Source: Mytilus trossulus
Lineage: Eukaryota; Mollusca; Bivalvia; Mytilida; Mytilidae
DNA: 64,000 nucleotides
Direction: 5' to 3'
NCBI RefSeq assembly: GCF_036588685.1
Contig: NC_086386.1
Location: 50,205,878 to 50,269,877 of the forward strand
A model generated the notes under the pieces. It did not search any database. It saw nothing but the letters and a program-made list of their open reading frames with translations, and was not told where the DNA came from. Below are positions 1 to 11,380 of this stretch, piece by piece; the first letter of the stretch is position 1; every line of letters starts with the position of its first letter. A program made the position numbers and the translations under genes.

Positions 1-292
1 TGTACGTTCAGATCGCCATGATGCTTTCACACGGAATATCAATAGTTTACAATTCACTCCTCCGCAATAAATTAAAAAAAATTCAACAAGAACTTTATTG
101 TTTTTCCCTCTTTCGTCGCTTCAATTTCGTAACTGCCTTTCGTTCATACAACACTGTTTGCTTCTGTTTCGTATTCAGTTACCATTTTTACAGTGTACGC
201 GCAAAATTTTAAAATCAAATTTATTCAATTTGGTGCGAGGGAAAAAAATCGACGGCAAAGCAATCATTTGCGTTTGAAATTGATAAAGGAGG

Positions 293-306
293 GCGACAAA
301 GGTCGC
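293..306. repeat. Small GC-rich hairpin in each spacer (representative)
   Basis: GCGAC-AAAG-GTCGC forms a five-pair stem with a four-base loop in an AT-rich spacer. It is followed after about 24 bp by CTGCA-CA-TGCAG (331..342), a second small inverted repeat. Function is unknown, and both may be chance. Confidence 0.4.
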
Positions 307-845
307 GAGATTATTTCTTGAATCCGTCCATGCTGCACATGCAGTTTCCGCTTTTTCAATATAGCCAGGCAAATAAAATACGGCATCACTTTTCATCAAA
401 TGCACGTATTTTCCTCTTATGCAATTTACCCGGTATAGTTGAATTTCATATTATTTCAAATAGAAAAAATAATTTGCCAACCAAAAACTTGTTTTCATCG
501 TAAAGCAAATTGAATAAGCTTTCAAACTTAATTTATAGTTTTTACTTGTAACAAGCGGATTTTTTGTCATGTTACTTAAATGGAGAGGCAAAACTTGAAA
601 TTTACGGATGACGAGATAATAATTTAAAACAAAACTTACTGATATGAAGTGTAGAAACCAAGTTGTGTGACTGAGAAATTAATTTGCTTCTTTATATCGT
701 ATACTCAAATTGATGAAATACAATGATATGAAACAAAAGAGTGGAAAACCGGTTTGCGATCACAATTTACGCTACTCCTGAACAGTCTCAGCGTACCAAA
801 GAAAAAGTTTAACAACAGTTTCAAGTTTTAGGATTTATTGGGAAC

Positions 846-856
846 TTCTCTTTACA
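846..856 (-). terminator. Possible snRNA 3' box (representative copy)
   Basis: The minus-strand motif tgtaaagagaa lies 14-24 nt past the end of the U1 RNA. snRNA genes transcribed by RNA polymerase II use a 3' box (roughly GTTT, a short gap, then AAAG..AGA) about 9-19 nt downstream for 3' end formation by the Integrator complex. The match is partial, and the position is right. The motif recurs after essentially every U1. Confidence 0.35.
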
Positions 857-869
857 TTTGATATATTAA

Positions 870-1033
870 CAGGGGATAGCGCGAACGCAGTCCCCCACAC
901 TAAAAAATTGCGTACCCGAGTTGCCCACATTTGGGGCAATCGCAGGCTTCAGCCTAACCGGAGTGCAATGGAAAGGCCTCGACCTGGGGAGACCGCCTTT
1001 TTGATCACGGTGCTCCCTGTACCAGGTAAGTAT
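870..1033 (-). ncRNA. U1: U1 small nuclear RNA (reference copy)
   Basis: U1 snRNA is the RNA core of the U1 snRNP, which pairs with 5' splice sites in the nucleus at the first step of spliceosome assembly. Read on the minus strand it is 164 nt, the length of human U1. Nucleotides 1-10 are ATACTTACCT, complementary to the splice donor consensus. Stem-loop I has stem ACCGT/GCGGT and loop GATCAAAAAG (nt 28-37), where the U1-70K protein binds. The usual loop is GATCACGAAG, so two bases differ. Loop II (nt 65-74, ATTGCACTCC) is the exact U1A site. Stem-loop III (about nt 92-117) has arms around CCAAATG. The Sm site is AATTTTTTAG (nt 125-134). Stem-loop IV closes GGGG with CCCC and has a GCG-TTCG-CGC tip. 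The 5' end was set by homology and the 3' end by CCCCTG. No alternative identity is plausible; whether this copy is expressed cannot be seen. Confidence 0.97.
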
Positions 1034-1074
1034 GCTTGGATATCTGACATTTGTCCATTTGAGTAAATCAGGAG

Positions 1075-1093
1075 TAACTTTATAAAGAGGTAT
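1075..1093 (-). promoter_or_regulatory. PSE-like promoter element of U1 (representative copy)
   Basis: On the minus strand the sequence atacctctttataaagtta lies at -60 to -42 from the U1 start at 1033. This is where the proximal sequence element (PSE) that binds SNAPc sits in animal snRNA genes. The TACC start and AAAG end resemble the vertebrate PSE, and no separate TATA box is seen near -30, as expected for RNA polymerase II snRNA genes. The element contains TATAAA within it. It recurs at the same distance before almost every U1 in the window. The position supports the call better than the sequence, since PSEs diverge quickly between phyla. Confidence 0.5.
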
Positions 1094-1284
1094 TCGAACA
1101 TATTATAGTCAGCCGATACATCAGTTTAAAACATACAATAAAAAAAATCGACTTCGCATCGAGAGCCATTTGCCTCCTTCCACTGATTTCATTGAAACAC
1201 GTTGGTGTATTAAAGACCGGGACACTTTTTCAGGACGATTTGTTGAAAGGGACCAAATAAAGTAGGATAACTCTGTGGATTAAA

Positions 1285-1301
1285 AACGTACTATGTACGT
1301 T
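1285..1301. repeat. Short inverted repeat in each spacer (representative)
   Basis: AACGTAC-TAT-GTACGTT is an inverted repeat with 7-bp arms around a 3-bp centre. It lies about 252-268 bp upstream of the U1 start at 1033 and recurs in every full unit. The distance is within the range of distal enhancer elements of snRNA genes (about -200 to -250), so a factor-binding site is possible, but the sequence matches no element I know. Confidence 0.6.
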
Positions 1302-2162
1302 CAGATCGCCATGATGCTTTCACACGGAATATCAATAGTTTACAATTCACTCCTCCGCAATAAATTAAAAAAAATTCAACAAGAACTTTATTGTTTTTCC
1401 CTCTTTCGTCGCTTCAATTTCGTAACTGCCTTTCGTTCATACAACACTGTTTGCTTCTGTTTCGTATTCAGTTACCATTTTTACAGTGTACGCGCAAAAT
1501 TTTAAAATCAAATTTATTCAATTTGGTGCGAGGGAAAAAAATCGACGGCAAAGCAATCATTTGCGTTTGAAATTGATAAAGGAGGGCGACAAAGGTCGCG
1601 AGATTATTTCTTGAATCCGTCCATGCTGCACATGCAGTTTCCGCTTTTTCAATATAGCCAGGCAAATAAAATACGGCATCACTTTTCATCAAATGCACGT
1701 ATTTTCCTCTTATGCAATTTACCCGGTATAGTTGAATTTCATATTATTTCAAATAGAAAAAATAATTTGCCAACCAAAAACTTGTTTTCATCGTAAAGCA
1801 AATTGAATAAGCTTTCAAACTTAATTTATAGTTTTTACTTGTAACAAGCGGATTTTTTGTCATGTTACTTAAATGGAGAGGCAAAACTTGAAATTTACGG
1901 ATGACGAGATAATAATTTAAAACAAAACTTACTGATATGAAGTGTAGAAACCAAGTTGTGTGACTGAGAAATTAATTTGCTTCTTTATATCGTATACTCA
2001 AATTGATGAAATACAATGATATGAAACAAAAGAGTGGAAAACCGGTTTGCGATCACAATTTACGCTACTCCTGAACAGTCTCAGCGTACCAAAGAAAAAG
2101 TTTAACAACAGTTTCAAGTTTTAGGATTTATTGGGAACTTCTCTTTACATTTGATATATTAA

Positions 2163-2326
2163 CAGGGGATAGCGCGAACGCAGTCCCCCACACTAAAAAA
2201 TTGCGTACCCGAGTTGCCCACATTTGGGGCAATCGCAGGCTTCAGCCTAACCGGAGTGCAATGGAAAGGCCTCGACCTGGGGAGACCGCCTTTTTGATCA
2301 CGGTGCTCCCTGTACCAGGTAAGTAT
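2163..2326 (-). ncRNA. U1: U1 small nuclear RNA
   Basis: Full 164-nt copy with the same splice-site sequence, loops I-IV and Sm site as the copy at 870..1033. It lies exactly 1293 bp from the previous one, and I see no difference by eye. Confidence 0.97.
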
Positions 2327-3455
2327 GCTTGGATATCTGACATTTGTCCATTTGAGTAAATCAGGAGTAACTTTATAAAGAGGTATTCGAACATATTATA
2401 GTCAGCCGATACATCAGTTTAAAACATACAATAAAAAAAATCGACTTCGCATCGAGAGCCATTTGCCTCCTTCCACTGATTTCATTGAAACACGTTGGTG
2501 TATTAAAGACCGGGACACTTTTTCAGGACGATTTGTTGAAAGGGACCAAATAAAGTAGGATAACTCTGTGGATTAAAAACGTACTATGTACGTTCAGATC
2601 GCCATGATGCTTTCACACGGAATATCAATAGTTTACAATTCACTCCTCCGCAATAAATTAAAAAAAATTCAACAAGAACTTTATTGTTTTTCCCTCTTTC
2701 GTCGCTTCAATTTCGTAACTGCCTTTCGTTCATACAACACTGTTTGCTTCTGTTTCGTATTCAGTTACCATTTTTACAGTGTACGCGCAAAATTTTAAAA
2801 TCAAATTTATTCAATTTGGTGCGAGGGAAAAAAATCGACGGCAAAGCAATCATTTGCGTTTGAAATTGATAAAGGAGGGCGACAAAGGTCGCGAGATTAT
2901 TTCTTGAATCCGTCCATGCTGCACATGCAGTTTCCGCTTTTTCAATATAGCCAGGCAAATAAAATACGGCATCACTTTTCATCAAATGCACGTATTTTCC
3001 TCTTATGCAATTTACCCGGTATAGTTGAATTTCATATTATTTCAAATAGAAAAAATAATTTGCCAACCAAAAACTTGTTTTCATCGTAAAGCAAATTGAA
3101 TAAGCTTTCAAACTTAATTTATAGTTTTTACTTGTAACAAGCGGATTTTTTGTCATGTTACTTAAATGGAGAGGCAAAACTTGAAATTTACGGATGACGA
3201 GATAATAATTTAAAACAAAACTTACTGATATGAAGTGTAGAAACCAAGTTGTGTGACTGAGAAATTAATTTGCTTCTTTATATCGTATACTCAAATTGAT
3301 GAAATACAATGATATGAAACAAAAGAGTGGAAAACCGGTTTGCGATCACAATTTACGCTACTCCTGAACAGTCTCAGCGTACCAAAGAAAAAGTTTAACA
3401 ACAGTTTCAAGTTTTAGGATTTATTGGGAACTTCTCTTTACATTTGATATATTAA

Positions 3456-3619
3456 CAGGGGATAGCGCGAACGCAGTCCCCCACACTAAAAAATTGCGTA
3501 CCCGAGTTGCCCACATTTGGGGCAATCGCAGGCTTCAGCCTAACCGGAGTGCAATGGAAAGGCCTCGACCTGGGGAGACCGCCTTTTTGATCACGGTGCT
3601 CCCTGTACCAGGTAAGTAT
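3456..3619 (-). ncRNA. U1: U1 small nuclear RNA
   Basis: Full 164-nt copy with no difference from the reference copy by eye. Promoter-side and 3' flanks are also unchanged. Confidence 0.97.
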
Positions 3620-4748
3620 GCTTGGATATCTGACATTTGTCCATTTGAGTAAATCAGGAGTAACTTTATAAAGAGGTATTCGAACATATTATAGTCAGCC
3701 GATACATCAGTTTAAAACATACAATAAAAAAAATCGACTTCGCATCGAGAGCCATTTGCCTCCTTCCACTGATTTCATTGAAACACGTTGGTGTATTAAA
3801 GACCGGGACACTTTTTCAGGACGATTTGTTGAAAGGGACCAAATAAAGTAGGATAACTCTGTGGATTAAAAACGTACTATGTACGTTCAGATCGCCATGA
3901 TGCTTTCACACGGAATATCAATAGTTTACAATTCACTCCTCCGCAATAAATTAAAAAAAATTCAACAAGAACTTTATTGTTTTTCCCTCTTTCGTCGCTT
4001 CAATTTCGTAACTGCCTTTCGTTCATACAACACTGTTTGCTTCTGTTTCGTATTCAGTTACCATTTTTACAGTGTACGCGCAAAATTTTAAAATCAAATT
4101 TATTCAATTTGGTGCGAGGGAAAAAAATCGACGGCAAAGCAATCATTTGCGTTTGAAATTGATAAAGGAGGGCGACAAAGGTCGCGAGATTATTTCTTGA
4201 ATCCGTCCATGCTGCACATGCAGTTTCCGCTTTTTCAATATAGCCAGGCAAATAAAATACGGCATCACTTTTCATCAAATGCACGTATTTTCCTCTTATG
4301 CAATTTACCCGGTATAGTTGAATTTCATATTATTTCAAATAGAAAAAATAATTTGCCAACCAAAAACTTGTTTTCATCGTAAAGCAAATTGAATAAGCTT
4401 TCAAACTTAATTTATAGTTTTTACTTGTAACAAGCGGATTTTTTGTCATGTTACTTAAATGGAGAGGCAAAACTTGAAATTTACGGATGACGAGATAATA
4501 ATTTAAAACAAAACTTACTGATATGAAGTGTAGAAACCAAGTTGTGTGACTGAGAAATTAATTTGCTTCTTTATATCGTATACTCAAATTGATGAAATAC
4601 AATGATATGAAACAAAAGAGTGGAAAACCGGTTTGCGATCACAATTTACGCTACTCCTGAACAGTCTCAGCGTACCAAAGAAAAAGTTTAACAACAGTTT
4701 CAAGTTTTAGGATTTATTGGGAACTTCTCTTTACATTTGATATATTAA

Positions 4749-4912
4749 CAGGGGATAGCGCGAACGCAGTCCCCCACACTAAAAAATTGCGTACCCGAGT
4801 TGCCCACATTTGGGGCAATCGCAGGCTTCAGCCTAACCGGAGTGCAATGGAAAGGCCTCGACCTGGGGAGACCGCCTTTTTGATCACGGTGCTCCCTGTA
4901 CCAGGTAAGTAT
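4749..4912 (-). ncRNA. U1: U1 small nuclear RNA
   Basis: Full 164-nt copy, in phase at 1293 bp, with all U1 landmarks present. Confidence 0.97.
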
Positions 4913-6041
4913 GCTTGGATATCTGACATTTGTCCATTTGAGTAAATCAGGAGTAACTTTATAAAGAGGTATTCGAACATATTATAGTCAGCCGATACAT
5001 CAGTTTAAAACATACAATAAAAAAAATCGACTTCGCATCGAGAGCCATTTGCCTCCTTCCACTGATTTCATTGAAACACGTTGGTGTATTAAAGACCGGG
5101 ACACTTTTTCAGGACGATTTGTTGAAAGGGACCAAATAAAGTAGGATAACTCTGTGGATTAAAAACGTACTATGTACGTTCAGATCGCCATGATGCTTTC
5201 ACACGGAATATCAATAGTTTACAATTCACTCCTCCGCAATAAATTAAAAAAAATTCAACAAGAACTTTATTGTTTTTCCCTCTTTCGTCGCTTCAATTTC
5301 GTAACTGCCTTTCGTTCATACAACACTGTTTGCTTCTGTTTCGTATTCAGTTACCATTTTTACAGTGTACGCGCAAAATTTTAAAATCAAATTTATTCAA
5401 TTTGGTGCGAGGGAAAAAAATCGACGGCAAAGCAATCATTTGCGTTTGAAATTGATAAAGGAGGGCGACAAAGGTCGCGAGATTATTTCTTGAATCCGTC
5501 CATGCTGCACATGCAGTTTCCGCTTTTTCAATATAGCCAGGCAAATAAAATACGGCATCACTTTTCATCAAATGCACGTATTTTCCTCTTATGCAATTTA
5601 CCCGGTATAGTTGAATTTCATATTATTTCAAATAGAAAAAATAATTTGCCAACCAAAAACTTGTTTTCATCGTAAAGCAAATTGAATAAGCTTTCAAACT
5701 TAATTTATAGTTTTTACTTGTAACAAGCGGATTTTTTGTCATGTTACTTAAATGGAGAGGCAAAACTTGAAATTTACGGATGACGAGATAATAATTTAAA
5801 ACAAAACTTACTGATATGAAGTGTAGAAACCAAGTTGTGTGACTGAGAAATTAATTTGCTTCTTTATATCGTATACTCAAATTGATGAAATACAATGATA
5901 TGAAACAAAAGAGTGGAAAACCGGTTTGCGATCACAATTTACGCTACTCCTGAACAGTCTCAGCGTACCAAAGAAAAAGTTTAACAACAGTTTCAAGTTT
6001 TAGGATTTATTGGGAACTTCTCTTTACATTTGATATATTAA

Positions 6042-6205
6042 CAGGGGATAGCGCGAACGCAGTCCCCCACACTAAAAAATTGCGTACCCGAGTTGCCCAC
6101 ATTTGGGGCAATCGCAGGCTTCAGCCTAACCGGAGTGCAATGGAAAGGCCTCGACCTGGGGAGACCGCCTTTTTGATCACGGTGCTCCCTGTACCAGGTA
6201 AGTAT
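6042..6205 (-). ncRNA. U1: U1 small nuclear RNA
   Basis: Full 164-nt copy, in phase at 1293 bp, with all U1 landmarks present. Confidence 0.97.
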
Positions 6206-7334
6206 GCTTGGATATCTGACATTTGTCCATTTGAGTAAATCAGGAGTAACTTTATAAAGAGGTATTCGAACATATTATAGTCAGCCGATACATCAGTTTA
6301 AAACATACAATAAAAAAAATCGACTTCGCATCGAGAGCCATTTGCCTCCTTCCACTGATTTCATTGAAACACGTTGGTGTATTAAAGACCGGGACACTTT
6401 TTCAGGACGATTTGTTGAAAGGGACCAAATAAAGTAGGATAACTCTGTGGATTAAAAACGTACTATGTACGTTCAGATCGCCATGATGCTTTCACACGGA
6501 ATATCAATAGTTTACAATTCACTCCTCCGCAATAAATTAAAAAAAATTCAACAAGAACTTTATTGTTTTTCCCTCTTTCGTCGCTTCAATTTCGTAACTG
6601 CCTTTCGTTCATACAACACTGTTTGCTTCTGTTTCGTATTCAGTTACCATTTTTACAGTGTACGCGCAAAATTTTAAAATCAAATTTATTCAATTTGGTG
6701 CGAGGGAAAAAAATCGACGGCAAAGCAATCATTTGCGTTTGAAATTGATAAAGGAGGGCGACAAAGGTCGCGAGATTATTTCTTGAATCCGTCCATGCTG
6801 CACATGCAGTTTCCGCTTTTTCAATATAGCCAGGCAAATAAAATACGGCATCACTTTTCATCAAATGCACGTATTTTCCTCTTATGCAATTTACCCGGTA
6901 TAGTTGAATTTCATATTATTTCAAATAGAAAAAATAATTTGCCAACCAAAAACTTGTTTTCATCGTAAAGCAAATTGAATAAGCTTTCAAACTTAATTTA
7001 TAGTTTTTACTTGTAACAAGCGGATTTTTTGTCATGTTACTTAAATGGAGAGGCAAAACTTGAAATTTACGGATGACGAGATAATAATTTAAAACAAAAC
7101 TTACTGATATGAAGTGTAGAAACCAAGTTGTGTGACTGAGAAATTAATTTGCTTCTTTATATCGTATACTCAAATTGATGAAATACAATGATATGAAACA
7201 AAAGAGTGGAAAACCGGTTTGCGATCACAATTTACGCTACTCCTGAACAGTCTCAGCGTACCAAAGAAAAAGTTTAACAACAGTTTCAAGTTTTAGGATT
7301 TATTGGGAACTTCTCTTTACATTTGATATATTAA

Positions 7335-7498
7335 CAGGGGATAGCGCGAACGCAGTCCCCCACACTAAAAAATTGCGTACCCGAGTTGCCCACATTTGGG
7401 GCAATCGCAGGCTTCAGCCTAACCGGAGTGCAATGGAAAGGCCTCGACCTGGGGAGACCGCCTTTTTGATCACGGTGCTCCCTGTACCAGGTAAGTAT
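7335..7498 (-). ncRNA. U1: U1 small nuclear RNA
   Basis: Full 164-nt copy, in phase at 1293 bp, with all U1 landmarks present. Confidence 0.97.
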
Positions 7499-8627
7499 GC
7501 TTGGATATCTGACATTTGTCCATTTGAGTAAATCAGGAGTAACTTTATAAAGAGGTATTCGAACATATTATAGTCAGCCGATACATCAGTTTAAAACATA
7601 CAATAAAAAAAATCGACTTCGCATCGAGAGCCATTTGCCTCCTTCCACTGATTTCATTGAAACACGTTGGTGTATTAAAGACCGGGACACTTTTTCAGGA
7701 CGATTTGTTGAAAGGGACCAAATAAAGTAGGATAACTCTGTGGATTAAAAACGTACTATGTACGTTCAGATCGCCATGATGCTTTCACACGGAATATCAA
7801 TAGTTTACAATTCACTCCTCCGCAATAAATTAAAAAAAATTCAACAAGAACTTTATTGTTTTTCCCTCTTTCGTCGCTTCAATTTCGTAACTGCCTTTCG
7901 TTCATACAACACTGTTTGCTTCTGTTTCGTATTCAGTTACCATTTTTACAGTGTACGCGCAAAATTTTAAAATCAAATTTATTCAATTTGGTGCGAGGGA
8001 AAAAAATCGACGGCAAAGCAATCATTTGCGTTTGAAATTGATAAAGGAGGGCGACAAAGGTCGCGAGATTATTTCTTGAATCCGTCCATGCTGCACATGC
8101 AGTTTCCGCTTTTTCAATATAGCCAGGCAAATAAAATACGGCATCACTTTTCATCAAATGCACGTATTTTCCTCTTATGCAATTTACCCGGTATAGTTGA
8201 ATTTCATATTATTTCAAATAGAAAAAATAATTTGCCAACCAAAAACTTGTTTTCATCGTAAAGCAAATTGAATAAGCTTTCAAACTTAATTTATAGTTTT
8301 TACTTGTAACAAGCGGATTTTTTGTCATGTTACTTAAATGGAGAGGCAAAACTTGAAATTTACGGATGACGAGATAATAATTTAAAACAAAACTTACTGA
8401 TATGAAGTGTAGAAACCAAGTTGTGTGACTGAGAAATTAATTTGCTTCTTTATATCGTATACTCAAATTGATGAAATACAATGATATGAAACAAAAGAGT
8501 GGAAAACCGGTTTGCGATCACAATTTACGCTACTCCTGAACAGTCTCAGCGTACCAAAGAAAAAGTTTAACAACAGTTTCAAGTTTTAGGATTTATTGGG
8601 AACTTCTCTTTACATTTGATATATTAA

Positions 8628-8791
8628 CAGGGGATAGCGCGAACGCAGTCCCCCACACTAAAAAATTGCGTACCCGAGTTGCCCACATTTGGGGCAATCG
8701 CAGGCTTCAGCCTAACCGGAGTGCAATGGAAAGGCCTCGACCTGGGGAGACCGCCTTTTTGATCACGGTGCTCCCTGTACCAGGTAAGTAT
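8628..8791 (-). ncRNA. U1: U1 small nuclear RNA
   Basis: Full 164-nt copy, in phase at 1293 bp, with all U1 landmarks present. Confidence 0.97.
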
Positions 8792-9920
8792 GCTTGGATA
8801 TCTGACATTTGTCCATTTGAGTAAATCAGGAGTAACTTTATAAAGAGGTATTCGAACATATTATAGTCAGCCGATACATCAGTTTAAAACATACAATAAA
8901 AAAAATCGACTTCGCATCGAGAGCCATTTGCCTCCTTCCACTGATTTCATTGAAACACGTTGGTGTATTAAAGACCGGGACACTTTTTCAGGACGATTTG
9001 TTGAAAGGGACCAAATAAAGTAGGATAACTCTGTGGATTAAAAACGTACTATGTACGTTCAGATCGCCATGATGCTTTCACACGGAATATCAATAGTTTA
9101 CAATTCACTCCTCCGCAATAAATTAAAAAAAATTCAACAAGAACTTTATTGTTTTTCCCTCTTTCGTCGCTTCAATTTCGTAACTGCCTTTCGTTCATAC
9201 AACACTGTTTGCTTCTGTTTCGTATTCAGTTACCATTTTTACAGTGTACGCGCAAAATTTTAAAATCAAATTTATTCAATTTGGTGCGAGGGAAAAAAAT
9301 CGACGGCAAAGCAATCATTTGCGTTTGAAATTGATAAAGGAGGGCGACAAAGGTCGCGAGATTATTTCTTGAATCCGTCCATGCTGCACATGCAGTTTCC
9401 GCTTTTTCAATATAGCCAGGCAAATAAAATACGGCATCACTTTTCATCAAATGCACGTATTTTCCTCTTATGCAATTTACCCGGTATAGTTGAATTTCAT
9501 ATTATTTCAAATAGAAAAAATAATTTGCCAACCAAAAACTTGTTTTCATCGTAAAGCAAATTGAATAAGCTTTCAAACTTAATTTATAGTTTTTACTTGT
9601 AACAAGCGGATTTTTTGTCATGTTACTTAAATGGAGAGGCAAAACTTGAAATTTACGGATGACGAGATAATAATTTAAAACAAAACTTACTGATATGAAG
9701 TGTAGAAACCAAGTTGTGTGACTGAGAAATTAATTTGCTTCTTTATATCGTATACTCAAATTGATGAAATACAATGATATGAAACAAAAGAGTGGAAAAC
9801 CGGTTTGCGATCACAATTTACGCTACTCCTGAACAGTCTCAGCGTACCAAAGAAAAAGTTTAACAACAGTTTCAAGTTTTAGGATTTATTGGGAACTTCT
9901 CTTTACATTTGATATATTAA

Positions 9921-10084
9921 CAGGGGATAGCGCGAACGCAGTCCCCCACACTAAAAAATTGCGTACCCGAGTTGCCCACATTTGGGGCAATCGCAGGCTT
10001 CAGCCTAACCGGAGTGCAATGGAAAGGCCTCGACCTGGGGAGACCGCCTTTTTGATCACGGTGCTCCCTGTACCAGGTAAGTAT
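9921..10084 (-). ncRNA. U1: U1 small nuclear RNA
   Basis: Full 164-nt copy. Its upstream spacer has one extra A in the A run near 10190, about 105 bp before the RNA start, which makes the distance to the next copy longer than 1293. Confidence 0.97.
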
Positions 10085-11215
10085 GCTTGGATATCTGACA
10101 TTTGTCCATTTGAGTAAATCAGGAGTAACTTTATAAAGAGGTATTCGAACATATTATAGTCAGCCGATACATCAGTTTAAAACATACAATAAAAAAAAAT
10201 CGACTTCGCATCGAGAGCCATTTGCCTCCTTCCACTGATTTCATTGAAACACGTTGGTGTATTAAAGACCGGGACACTTTTTCAGGACGATTTGTTGAAA
10301 GGGACCAAATAAAGTAGGATAACTCTGTGGATTAAAAACGTACTATGTACGTTCAGATCGCCATGATGCTTTCACACGGAATATCAATAGTTTACAATTC
10401 ACTCCTCCGCAATAAATTAAAAAAAATTCAACAAGAACTTTATTGTTTTTCCCTCTTTCGTCGCTTCAATTTCGTAACTGCCTTTCGTTCATACAACACT
10501 GTTTGCTTCTGTTTCGTATTCAGTTACCATTTTTACAGTGTACGCGCAAAATTTTAAAATCAAATTTATTCAATTTGGTGCGAGGGAAAAAAATCGACGG
10601 CAAAGCAATCATTTGCGTTTGAAATTGATAAAGGAGGGCGACAAAGGTCGCGAGATTATTTCTTGAATCCGTCCATGCTGCACATGCAGTTTCCGCTTTT
10701 TCAATATAGCCAGGCAAATAAAATACGGCATCACTTTTCATCAAATGCACGTATTTTCCTCTTATGCAATTTACCCGGTATAGTTGAATTTCATATTATT
10801 TCAAATAGGAAAAAATAATTTGCCAACCAAAAACTTGTTTTCATCGTAAAGCAAATTGAATAAGCTTTCAAACTTAATTTATAGTTTTTACTTGTAACAA
10901 GCGGATTTTTTGTCATGTTACTTAAATGGAGAGGCAAAACTTGAAATTTACGGATGACGAGATAATAATTTAAAACAAAACTTACTGATATGAAGTGTAG
11001 AAACCAAGTTGTGTGACTGAGAAATTAATTTGCTTCTTTATATCGTATACTCAAATTGATGAAATACAATGATATGAAACAAAAGAGTGGAAAACCGGTT
11101 TGCGATCACAATTTACGCTACTCCTGAACAGTCTCAGCGTACCAAAGAAAAAGTTTAACAACAGTTTCAAGTTTTAGGATTTATTGGGAACTTCTCTTTA
11201 CATTTGATATATTAA

Positions 11216-11380
11216 CAGGGGATAGCGCGAACGCAGTCCCCCCACACTAAAAAATTGCGTACCCGAGTTGCCCACATTTGGGGCAATCGCAGGCTTCAGC
11301 CTAACCGGAGTGCAATGGAAAGGCCTCGACCTGGGGAGACCGCCTTTTTGATCACGGTGCTCCCTGTACCAGGTAAGTAT
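11216..11380 (-). ncRNA. U1: U1 small nuclear RNA, 165 nt with one extra base
   Basis: This copy has six instead of five consecutive C on the plus strand near 11239, which adds one G to the 5' arm of stem-loop IV. All other landmarks are normal. A homopolymer length error in the assembly is as likely as a true variant. Confidence 0.95.

Larger units (their letters stand above)
1..869. other. Spacer at left window edge
   Basis: Spacer sequence downstream of the U1 at 870..1033. Its left end is the window edge, which falls inside the 17-bp inverted repeat. Nothing beyond the standard spacer is seen. Confidence 0.8.
1034..2162. other. Intergenic spacer of one unit (representative, 1129 bp)
   Basis: This AT-rich spacer separates neighbouring U1 genes and repeats through the window. 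The part next to 1034 is the U1 promoter region, and the part next to 2162 is the 3' flank of the following U1. The rest holds no tRNA, 5S, other snRNA or spliced-leader gene that I can recognise. Short frames of 61, 70 and 76 codons recur in it, two on one strand and one on the other. They overlap each other, have no recognisable domains, and are often broken in block B, so I do not call them genes. A perfect 7-bp-arm inverted repeat (1285..1301) and a GC-rich small hairpin (about 1586..1599) are the only structures that stood out. Confidence 0.8.

Noticed and set aside
18-503. Recurring short ORFs of 61, 70 and 76 codons in each spacer
   Set aside because: They overlap on opposite strands, have no recognisable domains, are low in complexity and are broken by one-base changes in many block B units. 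Repetition comes from the array and is not evidence of selection.
1026-1033. Splice donor GGTAAGTAT on the plus strand at each unit
   Set aside because: It is the complement of the U1 5' end, which by its function mirrors the donor consensus.
1167-1174. Octamer-like distal element (ATTTGCAT-like) upstream of U1
   Set aside because: The spacer has catttgcc here, which misses the octamer at its 3' end and lies nearer to the gene than usual. AT-rich sequence gives such partial matches by chance.
1034-2162. A second RNA gene in the unit (U2, U4, U5, U6, 5S rRNA, tRNA or spliced leader)
   Set aside because: I looked for the hallmark sequences of each in both strands of the spacer and saw none.
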